Source: Cubamyces lactineus (taxonomy: Eukaryota > Basidiomycota > Agaricomycetes > Polyporales > Polyporaceae). From it: a stretch of DNA of 64,000 nucleotides. Made by a program: the position numbers and the translations under genes. This document shows positions 29,701 to 42,181 of this stretch, piece by piece. Below the pieces are notes generated by a model. The model searched no databases, was not told the origin of the DNA, and saw only the letters and a list, made by a program, of their open reading frames with translations. The number at the start of each line of letters is the position of its first letter. The first letter of the stretch is position 1. The stretch lies in NCBI GenBank assembly GCA_022376465.1, contig JACDTU010000016.1, positions 62,001-126,000 of the forward strand. The letters run 5' to 3'.

Positions 29701-32060
29701 GGGCTCGAGACAAGGTGGGCCGACGTGGAATAGGTCGACCAACGTTATGGAGTTGACCGAGCGACGGGAGCAGGGAGCGATACGGGCCCCTGCACGGACG
29801 AAGCGACTGCAAGTCAGTCGCCTGGTAGACGGGGGATGTCAGCAAGAGTGGCTGATCGGCTGGAGATGCGTGGCGTCACTGGTGAGGAAGAGCAGCAACA
29901 GGCGCCAGATGCGAGCCCATCTCCCTAGCTCTAGGCTCCGGATCCCTGCCAGGTTCGCAGCTTAGCCTTCGAGCTCGGCGTCCTCTGCCATCGGGCGGAG
30001 AAGGAGGTATCCTGAGTGACGTACGCGATTGGCGCGCCCGCTGTTCGGTCTCGGGAGAGCGCCACGGGTATTGTTGGAAGAAGTGAGAAAGAAGTGAGTT
30101 CAAAGCCCTCAGAGCGTAGCCCACGGTAGTTCGTAGATGGATCTGGCTTCCGAGAACCTATGCACACAACCGTCCACAACTCGCGATCTTCCAAAGATCG
30201 CTCAATGTCCCGCGTAGCTTATATGTGACCAGCCACATCGCCTTCACGTCTGCACACTACAGGTCCATGGGTACCTCTCAAGCACGGCAGGTGAGCACCT
30301 CCAGTCCTGTAGATACTACCGAACTCACTTCGGGGCGAGTCTTCAAGGCGTATATGACAAGTCATCCAAGAAGGGGCGCATTGTGTTCAAATTCTGGCCG
30401 CCAGCAGAGGTTGGGCAGCTACTTTATATGACACTGCCGACACATGCCGACACGTATGGTCTCCATTGTCAGGCGTGTTGTGTAGCCCGATGCCCATTAG
30501 CGCCCATCTGAGACTCGGAGACACCTCACCTGCCGGTTTGCGTTGGAAATCTTTGGTCATAATCGATCCATGCTTTCCAACACTAGACGTTTGGTCATTG
30601 AGAGGGAAGCTACCGCATTCAACCTGGACCGAAAAGGAATCCACGTTTGATGCGGTAGTCACCACCACCTGCGTCTGCCTCTACCTTGGTGTCGGAACAT
30701 GTGCGCCAATGCCCGCCGTGTGACGCACCTGGTTAGAGTGCGGTGCTGTTCCGCGGCATAAAAGGACAGATCGCCCTGCAGACCATCGATGTCGCGAGTT
30801 CTCTGGTAGCCGCCCGAGTGCGATTTTGAGAACGTGTGCAACATCGAGCAAACTATGTGGTCAGCGTATGTGTTGCATGCCAGAGTTTATTTGCGTCTCC
30901 GATGCGTTTGAACTAGATGATATCGATGTGAACAACGTTGTCAGTGGGGGAAGGGGGTTAGAAGTGTACCGCGCAGGTCCTGTCGAGCAAAGTGTAGTGG
31001 GACATCGGTAGGAAAAGATGGACGAGGTAACAAGCCAATAGATCGTTGAGGGCGACGCCAATGGGCCGATTTCACACTGAAGCGGCGGGAGAATGAGCCG
31101 TTGGCGGAGGGCGCTGTGGGCGGGATAGCTGGTCAACTCAAACGCGCCGCCGATCCGCTGAGTTTGGATGCGCCAATGCTCAGCCACCTTGGTCATTTAC
31201 CACCATCGCGTATATCCTGCTTCACCTCCTTGGTACCTCTTACCCAGGCTTTATCGATACCTTTCAGAGTTATTCAACCCCTATCGCATCCTCGCTACCA
31301 AGTGTCATCCCAGATGGTCCGGTAACATCCCAACGGCGAGAATATCCCGTATACCCAAGGGCACGCGGCCGGATATTGGTGGAACTATATTCAGCGCTCG
31401 GACAACCTGGTGAGCAACTATCTACCATTAATACACTCGTATAAGCCTAATCGGACCAACAATACCCGACATTTCGTGGCTACACGCGCAGCCACTTAAC
31501 CCAGCTTCGCCCATACCCACCCACCATCACCGTACCACAGCTATGCCGCCGCGGCCCATACCGACAGAACACCCGTATCCTTCTTTCTCTATCCTACCGC
31601 TACACGGGTCGACATGTTTGTGCCTCATTCGTCCTTACGCGGCCTGTCGCCCCTGCGCGCATCCTCTTCCACTGGCAACTACCGCTGGGGGCCGCGCATC
31701 CCTGCCAGCAAGAACTTCATTCAGGCACACAAAGTTCCGCCCTATTACCCCCACTGTTCCTGCCTGTAACTGCATTCGAATCTTACACCTTTGGCTGCCG
31801 AGCAATGAAGATTCATTCCTATGCGGTTCTCGCCCGACAGATCCGAGTCACCGTCGCCGCCTCATGACTGTGCATGAATAGTGCTCGGCGACAAGCTTGT
31901 TCAACCACTCAGCCATCTGCTCTTCCACAACTCGTTCGAGCCGACAACTAGGCACATGTGTTGGCGCAAGAAAAGTACTGAGTATCCACGCTCTCATTAT
32001 GACATCATACATGGCCAAATGTTCGGAATGTCTGCAAGGTATTTAGACATCCAGGGTAAA
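26794..32060. other. Gene-poor region, about 5.3 kb
   Basis: Only short, overlapping open frames on both strands. None has a recognisable domain, consistent splice sites or paralogy elsewhere in the window. No LTR, inverted repeat or tRNA was seen. It may hold decayed genes, long untranslated regions or noncoding RNAs. Confidence 0.5.
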
Positions 32061-34805
32061 TCAGTAGTTCCACCCGCTCGGTCTGCCTCCTACACCTATG
32101 GCCCCGCAGCGAGCATAATACCGTGCTAACGACAACCTGACGACTTCGAGTCGTTGCAGTGCATGTTTCTCGCCACGCTTTGTCACGCGGCAGAGAATTG
32201 GAAGGTAGTCTTCAGCGGCCCCTTGTACCACCGCTATCTGAATTTCTTCCAGTTTCTGGATCAGAAGACAAGCATCGGTTGATGTGAAGAACGTTGAGCC
32301 GCCTATCCTCGTTGGGGAGGAAGCATCAGGGTTCATCAGCTGCCATCCTGTACGCAGTGCATGGCCGATAGCACGCACCATTCTGCAGGAGTTCTAGCGA
32401 GTCGCAGAGGAGCACCGCCCACCAGGACTTCGGCGTGATATCCTCCCGAAACATCGCGACCACGTCGAAGGCTGCACCCTGGCCGTCGCCGCTAGCGCGG
32501 CGTTGGTGAAACTCGGCGAAACGCACTGCGAACATCAGTCGGTGCAAGAATACGCCCGGTGCGGGTATCTTCGTCCCGGCCTCTGTGCGCAAGCTATGGA
32601 GCGAAGGAGCGATATTCGCCACCAAGCGAGCAAATTGTTCGGGTCCTGGGAGAGTGGACAATCACGCGATCAGCACCGGTTCTGTGCGCCGTTGCGCGAG
32701 CGGGCGTAGGCTTGCCTTGTGCGATGTACTCTTCCAAAACGAGATCGACCACCCTTCCTAGGCCGGCCCAGTCCTCTGCCGATGTGCAATACGAGATAGC
32801 CAGTCCATATGCCTTCTCTCTAATGAACGACTGCGCAGCTATCTGTGCTGTAATCAGCGAGGTGAGTGCTGCGCGGCAAGTAGAGCGCCTACCCTGCACA
32901 CCATCCGGCGGATTTCCTCCCGCTGGTGTTCGAAACAGGTTTCGTTTACGTCCTTCAGGACACCAGCAAGGTGTCCAGCTCGGATGCGTGCAGCTTCCTC
33001 CCCAGCTGCATCTGCGTCTTTGGGTGCTTCCAAACGTAGGGGTACGCGCATCAAGACCTGGTCTGCCATACCCCGCCCGACTGGCCCGCAGGAATACATG
33101 TAGTCGACGGTTATTCTCCATAGAGCGGGGTCAGTCCGCAAGTATTCCGCATAGGCTAAAATGTAATGCTGGCGTGATGACAAGTCGGAGCTTTCCATCA
33201 GAGGTCAGCAATTTTCAAGGCGCATAGTGACGGCGTGGTCGTACTCATCAGGTTCCGAATCGATAAGCTCTATAGGCTCCATGAGGTCCGCGAGGTGCGC
33301 CGCTAGCCAGATGTCAAGCTGAGCAGCTTCCGCGAGTGCTTGCGTCGGTCTTCCGAGGAAGAGCGCGGAATGAACCATATCCTCTCGGTCCGTAGGATCC
33401 AGGGGCATCTCGTCCAGCACTTGGGCGACGATGTCGCTGTTTGCACGTCAGACGGCGGCCAAAGGCACGAGAAAGCATGCAGAACTTACGGCAAATCGTG
33501 CCGCCTCAACCTCGTGTCGACGAAGATGCCCCAGACGCAGCAAACTTCTTTCCAGTCTGCACCCAGTTCCGTGCATACCCTTTTGATGACATCTTCCTGG
33601 CCTTCCAGAACACCGACGATATCGCTGAACCTGTCCCACCAATTCTCAAAGCCGTCGTCCCGTTCGCTCTCTGGTACACGGTCAAGCTCGAGTCGAAGCG
33701 TTTTCACCTTATCCTTCCATCGGCGTGAAGCTACTGCGAAGTCCTTTTCGGCCGAGAATTGAGACAGGCGTGGGTGATTGGTTAGAAGAGGTGAGAGCTG
33801 TTGCGCCAAACTCTGAAGATATGTTGAAGGGTGCTTGGAGAGCACATTGAGGAAAAATACAGAAGCCTTCGTCAGCCCCCGCAGTGACGTCCTAAACATC
33901 GCGCTCAGCATGGTGCATGGCCAAAGGACGTTAACCCCCCAAACCTAGTCAAATAAGACCAAAACGCGGGATCCTCCCATGGCCGCTCTTGACTACTAAG
34001 TCCGTCACCCTCCTGGGTGGAGGGCTGTACGTAATGCGTGTTGAGCCATTCCATAAGATCATCGCCAACAGGCGCATCGTCGAAGCCGGGTTCCGGAGTG
34101 TATAGCACCGCAAAAAGGGAGAACGATGTCCACAGACAGCGATAATGGTCGGGGTCGAATTGCAGTGGTTCCGGCCGAGATATATTTTGCTGAGAGCGAG
34201 CGGAGATGATGAACGGGCGATTGCTTGGGAAGACACATGACGTACGGACGCATACAGACAGCATTCCTTGCAGAAATTAACGTAGTCATTCGTCAGTTTG
34301 CATATGGCCCTCCTGGCCTCGTCATTCTGAACGCTTTACAAGGCTAATCAATGAGTTGCGTCAGTATGGAACCGATGTTGGCGCTCACATTTCGACATCC
34401 TTGGCGCGTGAGACCTTGGTGAGGTTTTGCACCGCCGCAAAGATCACGGAGGTGTCGGTGATGAACTGAATCGCGTCAACATGATGCACCCACACGTATT
34501 GTGCGACTCTTCACGTACTACTCTCCGTTCGGACAGTGGTGCTCGCAATCTGTTGGCGAGATATATCGTCTGCGCCTTTGGATAGGACACGTTTTGTAGC
34601 TGTAGTGTCTGTAGACAGACGTAGTGAAAGCACTATAAAGGATTGTGTACGGTGCACATACGTTGGGGGATGCGTATATTGCGACGCCATCGCCTCTTGG
34701 GGACACTGCAAGCGAAATGGTTCTCCCAGAACGGTGAAAGTCGTCTGCCGCGTCCTGTTCAAATAACGGTGGAACAAGGTGGGCTGCGTGCTTTGAGCTG
34801 AACAT
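32061..34805 (-). CDS. NUP85: Nucleoporin Nup85
   Basis: Scaffold component of the Y-shaped (Nup84/Nup107-160) nuclear pore subcomplex. The likely start is ATG 34805 (MFSSKHAAHLVPPLFEQ). Successive exons carry SGRTISLAVSPRGDGVAIYA, HHVDAIQFITDTSVIFAAV, VFPSNRPFIISARSQQ, ENWWDRFSDIVGVLEG, YLRTDPALWRITVDYMYSCG, GMADQVLMRVPLRL, TCFEHQREEIRRMVCR, AISYCTSAEDWAGLGRVVDL and finally DACLLIQKLEEIQIAVVQG and VVRLSLARYYARCGAIG. These match fungal Nup85 in order and spacing. About eight or more exons are implied. The junction after the first exon (donor near 34661) is not resolved. The frame stops at 32061. No disabling change was seen. Confidence 0.85.
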
Positions 34806-37096
34806 CCGCGAAATGATTGGAACGTGGTTCTTGTAGTAGACAGAGCGGAGTCCGATGAAGAGGTCGGGTGGCGGCAAGTCCCAGAAGTGGTCAGAGGCAG
34901 AGAACTGTGACGCCCTTCGCGCCGCGCGCCGCGTTTCTCACATGTGACCACAGGCGCCTATGTAAGCAATTAGTTGTACTCATTAAGTACCTTCGTAGTC
35001 ACGTCGCTTATACTGCGATTTATAGTATTATACCAAGAAATGCAACGCAGCAGTCCACAGGTCCTGGACGCCTTGTTGACAAACGATGTATACTGATGTG
35101 TGTCCTCCCACAGACGTTATCAGGAATCTCGACTATGCACCACGCATTCCCCGAATGGCACGACGATACACTGTAGCGCCTCCCACGAACGCCACATACT
35201 ATGAATTTAATCCCGAGCCGCGTTCTGGTGCCTGGGGCTGGCTTATGCACCTTTGTACCCTTCTTGCCTTACATTGGACAATGACTTCGAAGAGGAAGCC
35301 AATGCATCCCGCATCGTTGACTTGCATCGATGTAGCAATAACGTTCCGCGTCCGCTACATTCCAGGATACTATTCCCACTGATTGATACTTCGCAGAGAA
35401 AGGCCCCGAGTGCAGGCCTACGATGTCGACCAATATCGTACAACCCCTATCGCATAGACGCCGTATCTGGTCCCAACCTCCGTCAACTGCTCCCTACTTC
35501 TTGTGCGGATTCAAAGATCCAGGTCGTCAAGCCTTTCCCCAGGCGCCACGAGGTGCTGATAGTTGATCTGCCCGTTCGCCCCGTTCTGGGCCCCATTGGT
35601 GGTGAGTGTGGCGGCGCCAGGATGCTCACGCCGTCCACGTCCTGCCATTCGACAATCCCCGCAGACTATGCGGCGACGCTCCATGATGAGGTGCTGATCT
35701 TCTGCCGTTCTACAGTGACTCTTCAGCACATCGGATGCAGCCCCTAGTACTCTCATCCTCACCTGCCTGTGCATTCAACCCGACAATTGTGCACGTCCTC
35801 CCTGTCTCCGTGCACGTCGCTCAACCGGCAGCTCCGCCGGTTGCAGTCGACCTGTGGTAACGTCGTACCCACGATGACTGCTGCGTAATTAGTAAGGAAC
35901 GTACCCGATGTCTTCCGGTGCGCTGACGGTATCCGCACCACCAATCCGTGTATGTGACGATGGTGAAACACATTGAGAGTACTTGAGAACTTTGGACAAA
36001 GTATGTAAGTGGAGCAAGGTGCGCACTGAATCATCGGTCATGGATGGCCTACTTATACCTTTTGCGTAGAGTTACAGCGACACCATCCTTCCATCACTTC
36101 TCCCATGGGCGCAAAGTTTACAGGATTTGAACTTTGCGGAGAGTCCACCCGGATATATGCATACGTGACACGTTTGATCAGCGCTCTCTGGGGAAGACCA
36201 AATGGGAGAATATGAACGAGAGCTTTGGCCTAGATGGCAACCTCTTCTGAGCTTCTTGGACTAGGCGCGAAAGGAAGGAGATTGGGATATGTGAATTAAT
36301 CTCTTTACGGCTTCAACTACCGTCTGGCGACCGGTGCGACTAGCCTCGTTGCCCTAGATGCCCGCTTGAACCGTTCCGCCCGTCTGGACACAGACTTGTG
36401 CTTGCAAGTCAAGGGCAGCTATCCACAAACGGGCACGAAGTCGCCAATCCACCTGTCTGGCAAACGGTCAAACCCATCAAGCAGTCTTTCAGCCTCAGAC
36501 AATAAGCAACGGTGCGCGGCAATTCACTGAAGCGCTGGTGAATATACGATTGGCCCGAACGTACCTCTCGATGATCATTTCCTGAGATTGTGCTATTGCG
36601 GGTTTTTGCGCGCTGCTGCGTGCGGCCTATATGATGACGGTTGTCCATACAAGATGAGCTCCAGACAGGAGGTAGTCCCTGCAGGCGAATGGTCGCACGA
36701 CCTACACATGGTGTCATTCCTGAGCTCAGCAATGATGCACGTCAACAAGCGTGGTACAAGCAGTACCCATCTTAGTGCCGCGACCCCTGTTAGCGCTGGA
36801 GCTCAGATCGCACTAAGTAGTAAGTACAGGCGCATTACAACTATTAGGCGCTTACAATGTTACGTTACATCAGCAACGGTTGCAAGCGTGTGACTCCAAG
36901 CAAGACTGCAGCTATTCCTTCACCCACTCCCTCCGGCCCTCGTTATTAACTACTCGCTAGACGCTATACGACTGTTGAGAGGTCGCACGGGGCATCGTAA
37001 TCGTTACTTGTGAGTTCCCTCTCGAGTGGGTCACGACTCCAAGTTCATCAACAGTCTGTATAAAGGAAAGTCACCATTCCCGACGACAATATCAGC
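34806..37096. other. Intergenic region, about 2.3 kb
   Basis: It contains the NUP85 promoter at one end and the RING-gene promoter at the other. Open frames in between (for example 35253-35747 on the plus strand) lack motifs and splice support; I do not call a gene. Confidence 0.5.
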
Positions 37097-39041
37097 ATGC
37101 CACCTTCTATCTCCCTGAGCACTCCTGCCAACCGCCGTCCTACCGGCACTGCTCGCCAACGAGAGAATCGTGTCAACACCAATCAGACACAGGGATCTGC
37201 TGGACACAGCCGTCGTCACAAGTCTCGTTCTCCAGAGGCACGCGTGGGTGAAGATATCATTGCCAGGGGCGACTCTTCGCGCAGAAAGAGACGACCTATA
37301 GCGTCTGGACACCCCGGTCAACCAATCCCGCCCACGAACAACATCGTGGTGGTGCGCTCATCTGTACAAGAAGATTCCGGAGACCGTGGACGCGCCAAGT
37401 CAAAGCCCAAACCTCGGTCGCAGACAGTGTACATCGATGACGACGACTCGTCCATCGTTACAAATATCGCACAAGATGTTCAACGCGTTCCCAATGCCAA
37501 TATTCTACGTGCCAAACGCAAGGATCGTTCACGGTCGTTGGATGCTGCATTGCGCCACTCTCGCAAGGCGACGACCCCGGAGCCTGTCGAGGAGCTCGAA
37601 GAGCCTATGTACACTGGGCCGCTAGCCCAAGCTGACTACCATAGAATGAAGCAAGAAGTGGAGAACCTGCGCAAAGTAAGGGCGATTGTCTACGCCGTAC
37701 GGGAACCCCCCGCTGAACTTTTCCGCAGCAAGTAGCTATGTCCAAGAAGACCATACACAAGCAAAGCAAGGTAAGGGGATTTCGTCGCTATTGCACGACG
37801 GCAACTTGACACATCCGCAGGTCATCGACGAGTTGAGAACGGAACTGACGACAACGACAGAGGTATGTATCCTGAATACGGACATTGACGCCATTGTGTT
37901 CATGTTCATCTAGTCCCATCGTGCACAATGCACCGAACTGGAAAAGCTCAAAGTGCAGTCAAAGAAGTCGGAAGATGTAAGTCCCTTCGTTCCCGGTGAT
38001 GATAGCCATCCTCACGTACGCAAAGCTTGTCGCCTCTGTCGAAAGTGGCCTTACTTGCCAAATCTGTATGGAACTCTTACTCAAGCCATACGGGTAAGCT
38101 ATCGAGTTCGTGTTGCATGGCGGGAGACAACAAGTAACCTCAATACCAGGCTTTCCCCTTGCGGACATGTCCTCTGTGTGACGTGCCTCCTAGAATGGTT
38201 CAAATCGGCGCCTCCTGGGGAGGACGAAATGCTCGATGACGAGTATTCAGATGCACTCCTTTACCGGAAGAAGACATGTCCTTGCTGTCGTACCATCGTT
38301 CGCAGTCGTCCAATACCTCTGTATCTGGTCAAGTCTCTCGCATCTGTGCTTGACAAGGCGAAAGCGCCTAGCGGCTCCGTCAGGCCGTCTCCTCCCCCTG
38401 ACGACGGGGATCCTTGGGCTGGTATCTTCCGTGATCCTACGGATTACGAGGACTACTGGAGCACTGATGAGGACGACGATGAGGAGGACGAAGATGAAGA
38501 CGCGGATGACGACGATGGCTACGACGAGGACGAAGATGACTATTGGTCGTTCGATGGCTACGGGACGGGCGAAGATGAAGAGCGATATGATGGGCCATAC
38601 GTCTCTCCCCGCTGGGCCCCGCCGTCTGTCCACGTCTCTCCGGAGGAGTACCCGTACTTAGATCCAGACTCGGAAGACTTCAAGATGCTCCGACGCGGGG
38701 CCACGCTGCAAATGATCGAGCTCTTCCAGATGAGCTACTCCCACTACCACGGCCTCTCTGCAATCGTCGAGGACGGGAACGTCGTCTTCCTCGGGTGGAA
38801 CATTGAGCTGCACCCCGACGATGAGACGGGCGAGGAGTACATCGACTGGATCTTGGCCGATATGTTCGAGCGGCCGGAGAGGTGGCGCATGATCCACGAC
38901 CCGCACCGACTGGCCGGGACATGGACCGCGCATAAGTTGGTGCCGCAGTACGAGGTGGAGGATGAGTATGACAATACCGACTCCGAGATGTGGACGGCAG
39001 AAGGGGAGTCCGAGTCCGAGAACGAAGACGAGAATATGTGA
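37097..39041 (+). CDS. RING-finger protein with acidic C-terminal half, probable E3 ubiquitin ligase
   Basis: Six exons: 37097-37675, 37729-37770, 37821-37862, 37914-37976, 38026-38093 and 38150-39041. All have GT-AG introns and the total is about 561 residues. The N-terminal ~190 residues are basic and disordered, with SRRHKSRSP and RAKSKPKPRSQ. A short coiled coil follows (MKQEVENLRK, VIDELRTELTT). The RING spans the last two exons: CQIC, then after the intron SPCGHVLCVTC and TCPCCRTIVRSRPIP. A long Asp/Glu run (about residues 400-450) and an ordered C-terminus (YSHYHGLSAIVEDGNVVFLG, MFERPERWRMIHDPHRLAG) follow. RING domains recruit E2 enzymes for ubiquitin transfer; the substrate is unknown. 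Small exons of 14 codons are unusual but keep phase. Confidence 0.8.
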
Positions 39042-39486
39042 ATGGTCTGATTGTCAGGATAGCTGTGTATATACCGCTGCAGGACGCGGCGTGCTCAGGT
39101 GTACTTAATACGTGTATTGTCTAGTGTGCTGTTCTCGTCGCGCTGTATATCTTTTGTCATTGTGTCCATACTAATAGTATACCCCTCTTGCGGAATAGTC
39201 AGCTGGACGAAAGACTAAGGAAGGAAGATGGTACATAATAGGTGCATACGGGCGTCGTTGCTGACAATGCAGGTAGTTACGGTGTAGCATATTGAGTCAA
39301 GCATTATATGAGAGCGGTATCATGCGATCATAATATCGGACGTAAGCATGAAGGCGAACATGTGATGAGGGGAGGAGGAGGAGGAGGGGGGGCACGAAAT
39401 GCCCGGTGCATGGGCGTAAGAGGACTAAGCGCATAAATGACAAAGAATAACCGCCGACATCTATCTTCACACACGTCCTGCGCTGG
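39042..39486. other. Intergenic spacer between convergent genes
   Basis: The RING gene and the following minus-strand gene converge here. A purine-rich run lies at about 39367-39390. No gene seen. Confidence 0.5.
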
Positions 39487-40986
39487 CTAATACGACTTAC
39501 GGACCATGTGCTTCCATGTGCAATGATAGAGCTTGTTACCGAACGAAGATCCGAAAGTCGATGGCGAATCTCCGGCAGCGACCTTCCGGCGAGAGTCAAA
39601 GTCGTGGGTGAACCCGAGGGCGAGCAGAAGTGGGAGGTCCGTGACCTTCTTCAGCAGCGGTGCGGCCCTGATCTGGAACGTGGCTGTTCGGTAGGCGAAC
39701 CCAGGCGGACTTGGACCCACAGCTTGGCTGCCCTCGGTCTGCGTGACATGTAGGTCCACCTGCCGTAGGGACGCGAACGGCTTGAGGATGACGACCCAGT
39801 CCGAAAGGCTCAGTCCCACATTCCGCTGCGACACGGTTAGCCGGCGCACATTGCTGAGCGCGACGACGTCGAGAGTGATGTGGAAGAGGTTAGGGAGGTC
39901 GCCGTGCGGCACGGACCAGTCCCAGTGGAGCTGCACACGGTTGTCGGCGTCGGAAAGGGTGAACAGGTAACGATCCCACCCATCCCTTCCGCCATGTCCT
40001 AAGGCAGAGTAGGAAAGGCAAACGTGGTGCACGCCCGACAATAGGGTCCTCAGCGAGAGGAGGTTGTCTGAGGGGCAGGCGGGCTGGAGGTGGACCTCCA
40101 CTCGTGCTTTATGAAGTATGAGGTGGGACAAGATATTGTCGACCGAAGAAGCAGAGATCCCCCTGAGTGAGATGCTCTGTAGATATGGAAGGTCCACCGT
40201 GGGTAGAGCGTTACAGTCCTCGGGGTACACCGCGAGATGACGACTGCTGTTCTCGATGCGCAGCATGCGGAGCATCGGTGCAGAACGCAGCAGCTGTAGC
40301 AGTGAGTCGCAAGACAGCGCGCGAGGGGTTATGATATGTAGATCCGTGAGCTCCGACAGAAGAGGAAATGGACCAGCGTCACCGCTGTAATGGTCGGAGT
40401 CAGGCGACGCAGTGATGGAAGAGAACGGTAGGAAAATGGGCAGTGCAAGAGTGTGCTCAGAGTCAGGGTTGGGGAATGACGAGACGTCAAGGAGGATGGA
40501 ATTGATCCGGCATGCATAGGAGCGGAGGATCTCCTCCATGGTTACCGGAATGGCTTGAACTCCGCCGATACCACCTGCCCGGCCCTCGGGACTGAACAAA
40601 TGAAACGCACCAGGACTATGGATTATACATTCCATGCGCAAAGGGGAGGTTGAGGCACAATCGGACGTCGCCACAAGTCGCACAGTGTTCCGAGGTAGTT
40701 TATGAGGGAGTTGTGCCGCCTCGGAGTGGTGAAAAACGTCGTCGTCACCGAATACCGTGCTACCATCAGGATGGTCCTCTTCCTCTGAACGCTCCGGCAA
40801 GATGTGGTGTCCGAGACGAGAGGGAGAACTATGCTTAGGAGCCGGGACTCCATCAGGTATTTCGGTGGCACCTGCTGTTTCGGCGGTGAGAGGGCTAGAG
40901 TGGCTAGAGTGGCTAGAGTGGCTAGAGTGGGCCCACTTCGCGATTGCCACGCCGCTGCCATGCCTTTCGAGAGCTGCAAAAGACAT
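39487..40986 (-). CDS. Hypothetical LRR-like protein
   Basis: A single-exon frame. I prefer ATG 40986 (MSFAALERHGSG), giving 499 residues. The N-terminal ~90 residues are disordered and include a Ser/His repeat (HSSHSSHSSHSS). From about residue 200 a series of leucine-rich segments follows (LSELTDLHIITPRAL, LLQLLRSAPMLRMLRIENS, DLPYLQSISLRGISASS, LPNLFHITLDVVALSNVRRL), similar to the LRR parts of Agaricomycete F-box proteins. No F-box is apparent, so it may be a derived relative or a gene whose F-box exon I failed to find. Function unknown. Confidence 0.6.
   Translation of the reverse strand: MSFAALERHGSGVAIAKWAHSSHSSHSSHSSPLTAETAGATEIPDGVPAPKHSSPSRLGHHILPERSEEEDHPDGSTVFGDDDVFHHSEAAQLPHKLPRNTVRLVATSDCASTSPLRMECIIHSPGAFHLFSPEGRAGGIGGVQAIPVTMEEILRSYACRINSILLDVSSFPNPDSEHTLALPIFLPFSSITASPDSDHYSGDAGPFPLLSELTDLHIITPRALSCDSLLQLLRSAPMLRMLRIENSSRHLAVYPEDCNALPTVDLPYLQSISLRGISASSVDNILSHLILHKARVEVHLQPACPSDNLLSLRTLLSGVHHVCLSYSALGHGGRDGWDRYLFTLSDADNRVQLHWDWSVPHGDLPNLFHITLDVVALSNVRRLTVSQRNVGLSLSDWVVILKPFASLRQVDLHVTQTEGSQAVGPSPPGFAYRTATFQIRAAPLLKKVTDLPLLLALGFTHDFDSRRKVAAGDSPSTFGSSFGNKLYHCTWKHMVRKSY
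40893..40928. repeat. Four tandem 9-bp repeats
   Basis: GGCTAGAGT repeats four times without change. On the minus strand it encodes the Ser/His repeat of the LRR-like protein. The 9-bp unit keeps frame, so copy-number change would vary repeat length only. Confidence 0.85.
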
Positions 40987-42181
40987 GACTTGGACACTTT
41001 GGGAATGGCGAAGGGTGAGAAGGCTGGGGCGGATCCGGAAGGCGTTGAGAGGTGAGGAGCACAATGGCAGAGCGATGTGGGAGGATGGGGAATTGAAGCG
41101 CGAGTGACAAATCTGACGGCCGCGCAGGGGAGATTTATACCAGGACCCAAGTTACATAGTTGATAGCGCGACGCCACGTTTGAGACGTACGCGGGTGCCT
41201 GTAGCGCAGAGGTTGACAGGGATAGCAGGAAAAGGCGAGGCAACGCAACCAGGCCTGTGCAGCAGCAGCGTGTCTGCCTGTTCCAAACAGATTACGAGGT
41301 TATATGGCGATACATAGTCTTCAGGAGCCGCGCCAGACACACCAGCACCGTCTAATCCTGTAAGGTCGAGTATCGCCCATGCATCTGGTTGCACGATAAT
41401 CAGGTATGATCAATAGGTGGCATAGACGGTGCGAGTACTGATGACGACGTACCTAGGGGCAGCGGCCTGAGCCTGGGAAGGGAGAACAAATCCCAAGCAT
41501 TGGCTGTTACATGCCTAAACGGTCTCGGCCGCTGTGGTGAACATGCAGGCTTGTGAGTGCCACTGCCATTGTGAGCGAGCACGAGGCGTCAAGGTACACT
41601 ACTATTACAAGTGTGGCGTTCGCGCCATTTGGCGGAATCATACTATATGGCACTGCATCTGAATACATTGGATGGTTTTAGTCCGATTACCATGGCAATG
41701 CGGCGCGGATATATCCAAGAACGAGTCATCTGCAATTCGTACCATTGTGAGGGCGGGCCCATGAAACCCGGGTGCGCTTAGTTTTCGTTGTTTTTGCCAA
41801 CGTATTTCCAATATGGGGCTCCTAAGCGCATTGTATAAGGTATTATTCAGAGAGAGGTAGCTGCCCTCTACATAGCGACTGCTGGACCCACCAACGTCCA
41901 CACTATGCCGCTGTGGGAGTTATAGAGTGTACCCCAAGCAAGAAAGGCGCCGGTCGCAGTACGGTGATAGAAAGATGTCTTGTCACTGTTGCACAGTGCG
42001 GTGGTGTGAGCGGAGCCCGAGGACGAGGGCGGCGAGTGTGCGTCGACAAACCTCAGAATCACGGCAGCCAGCCACCCTATGTGGCGTGGGCGGCTAAGGG
42101 CAAGAGCTGAAACCACAGACGCCCGTGCCACAACGCCCATCGTGCGTTCACGCATTTGAAACTCCGCAACTCGCGTTGAAC
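40987..42181. other. Intergenic region, about 1.2 kb
   Basis: Short frames on both strands without motifs. It should contain divergent promoters for the LRR-like gene and NNF1. Confidence 0.5.

Noticed and set aside
5014..34805. Functional link between the Mlp1/TPR fragment and NUP85
   Set aside because: Both concern nuclear pores, but one lies inside a transposon and the other is a conserved gene 26 kb away; no sequence evidence connects them.
39487..40986. Calling this gene an F-box protein
   Set aside because: The LRR-like part is similar in style, but no F-box could be found at the N-terminus.
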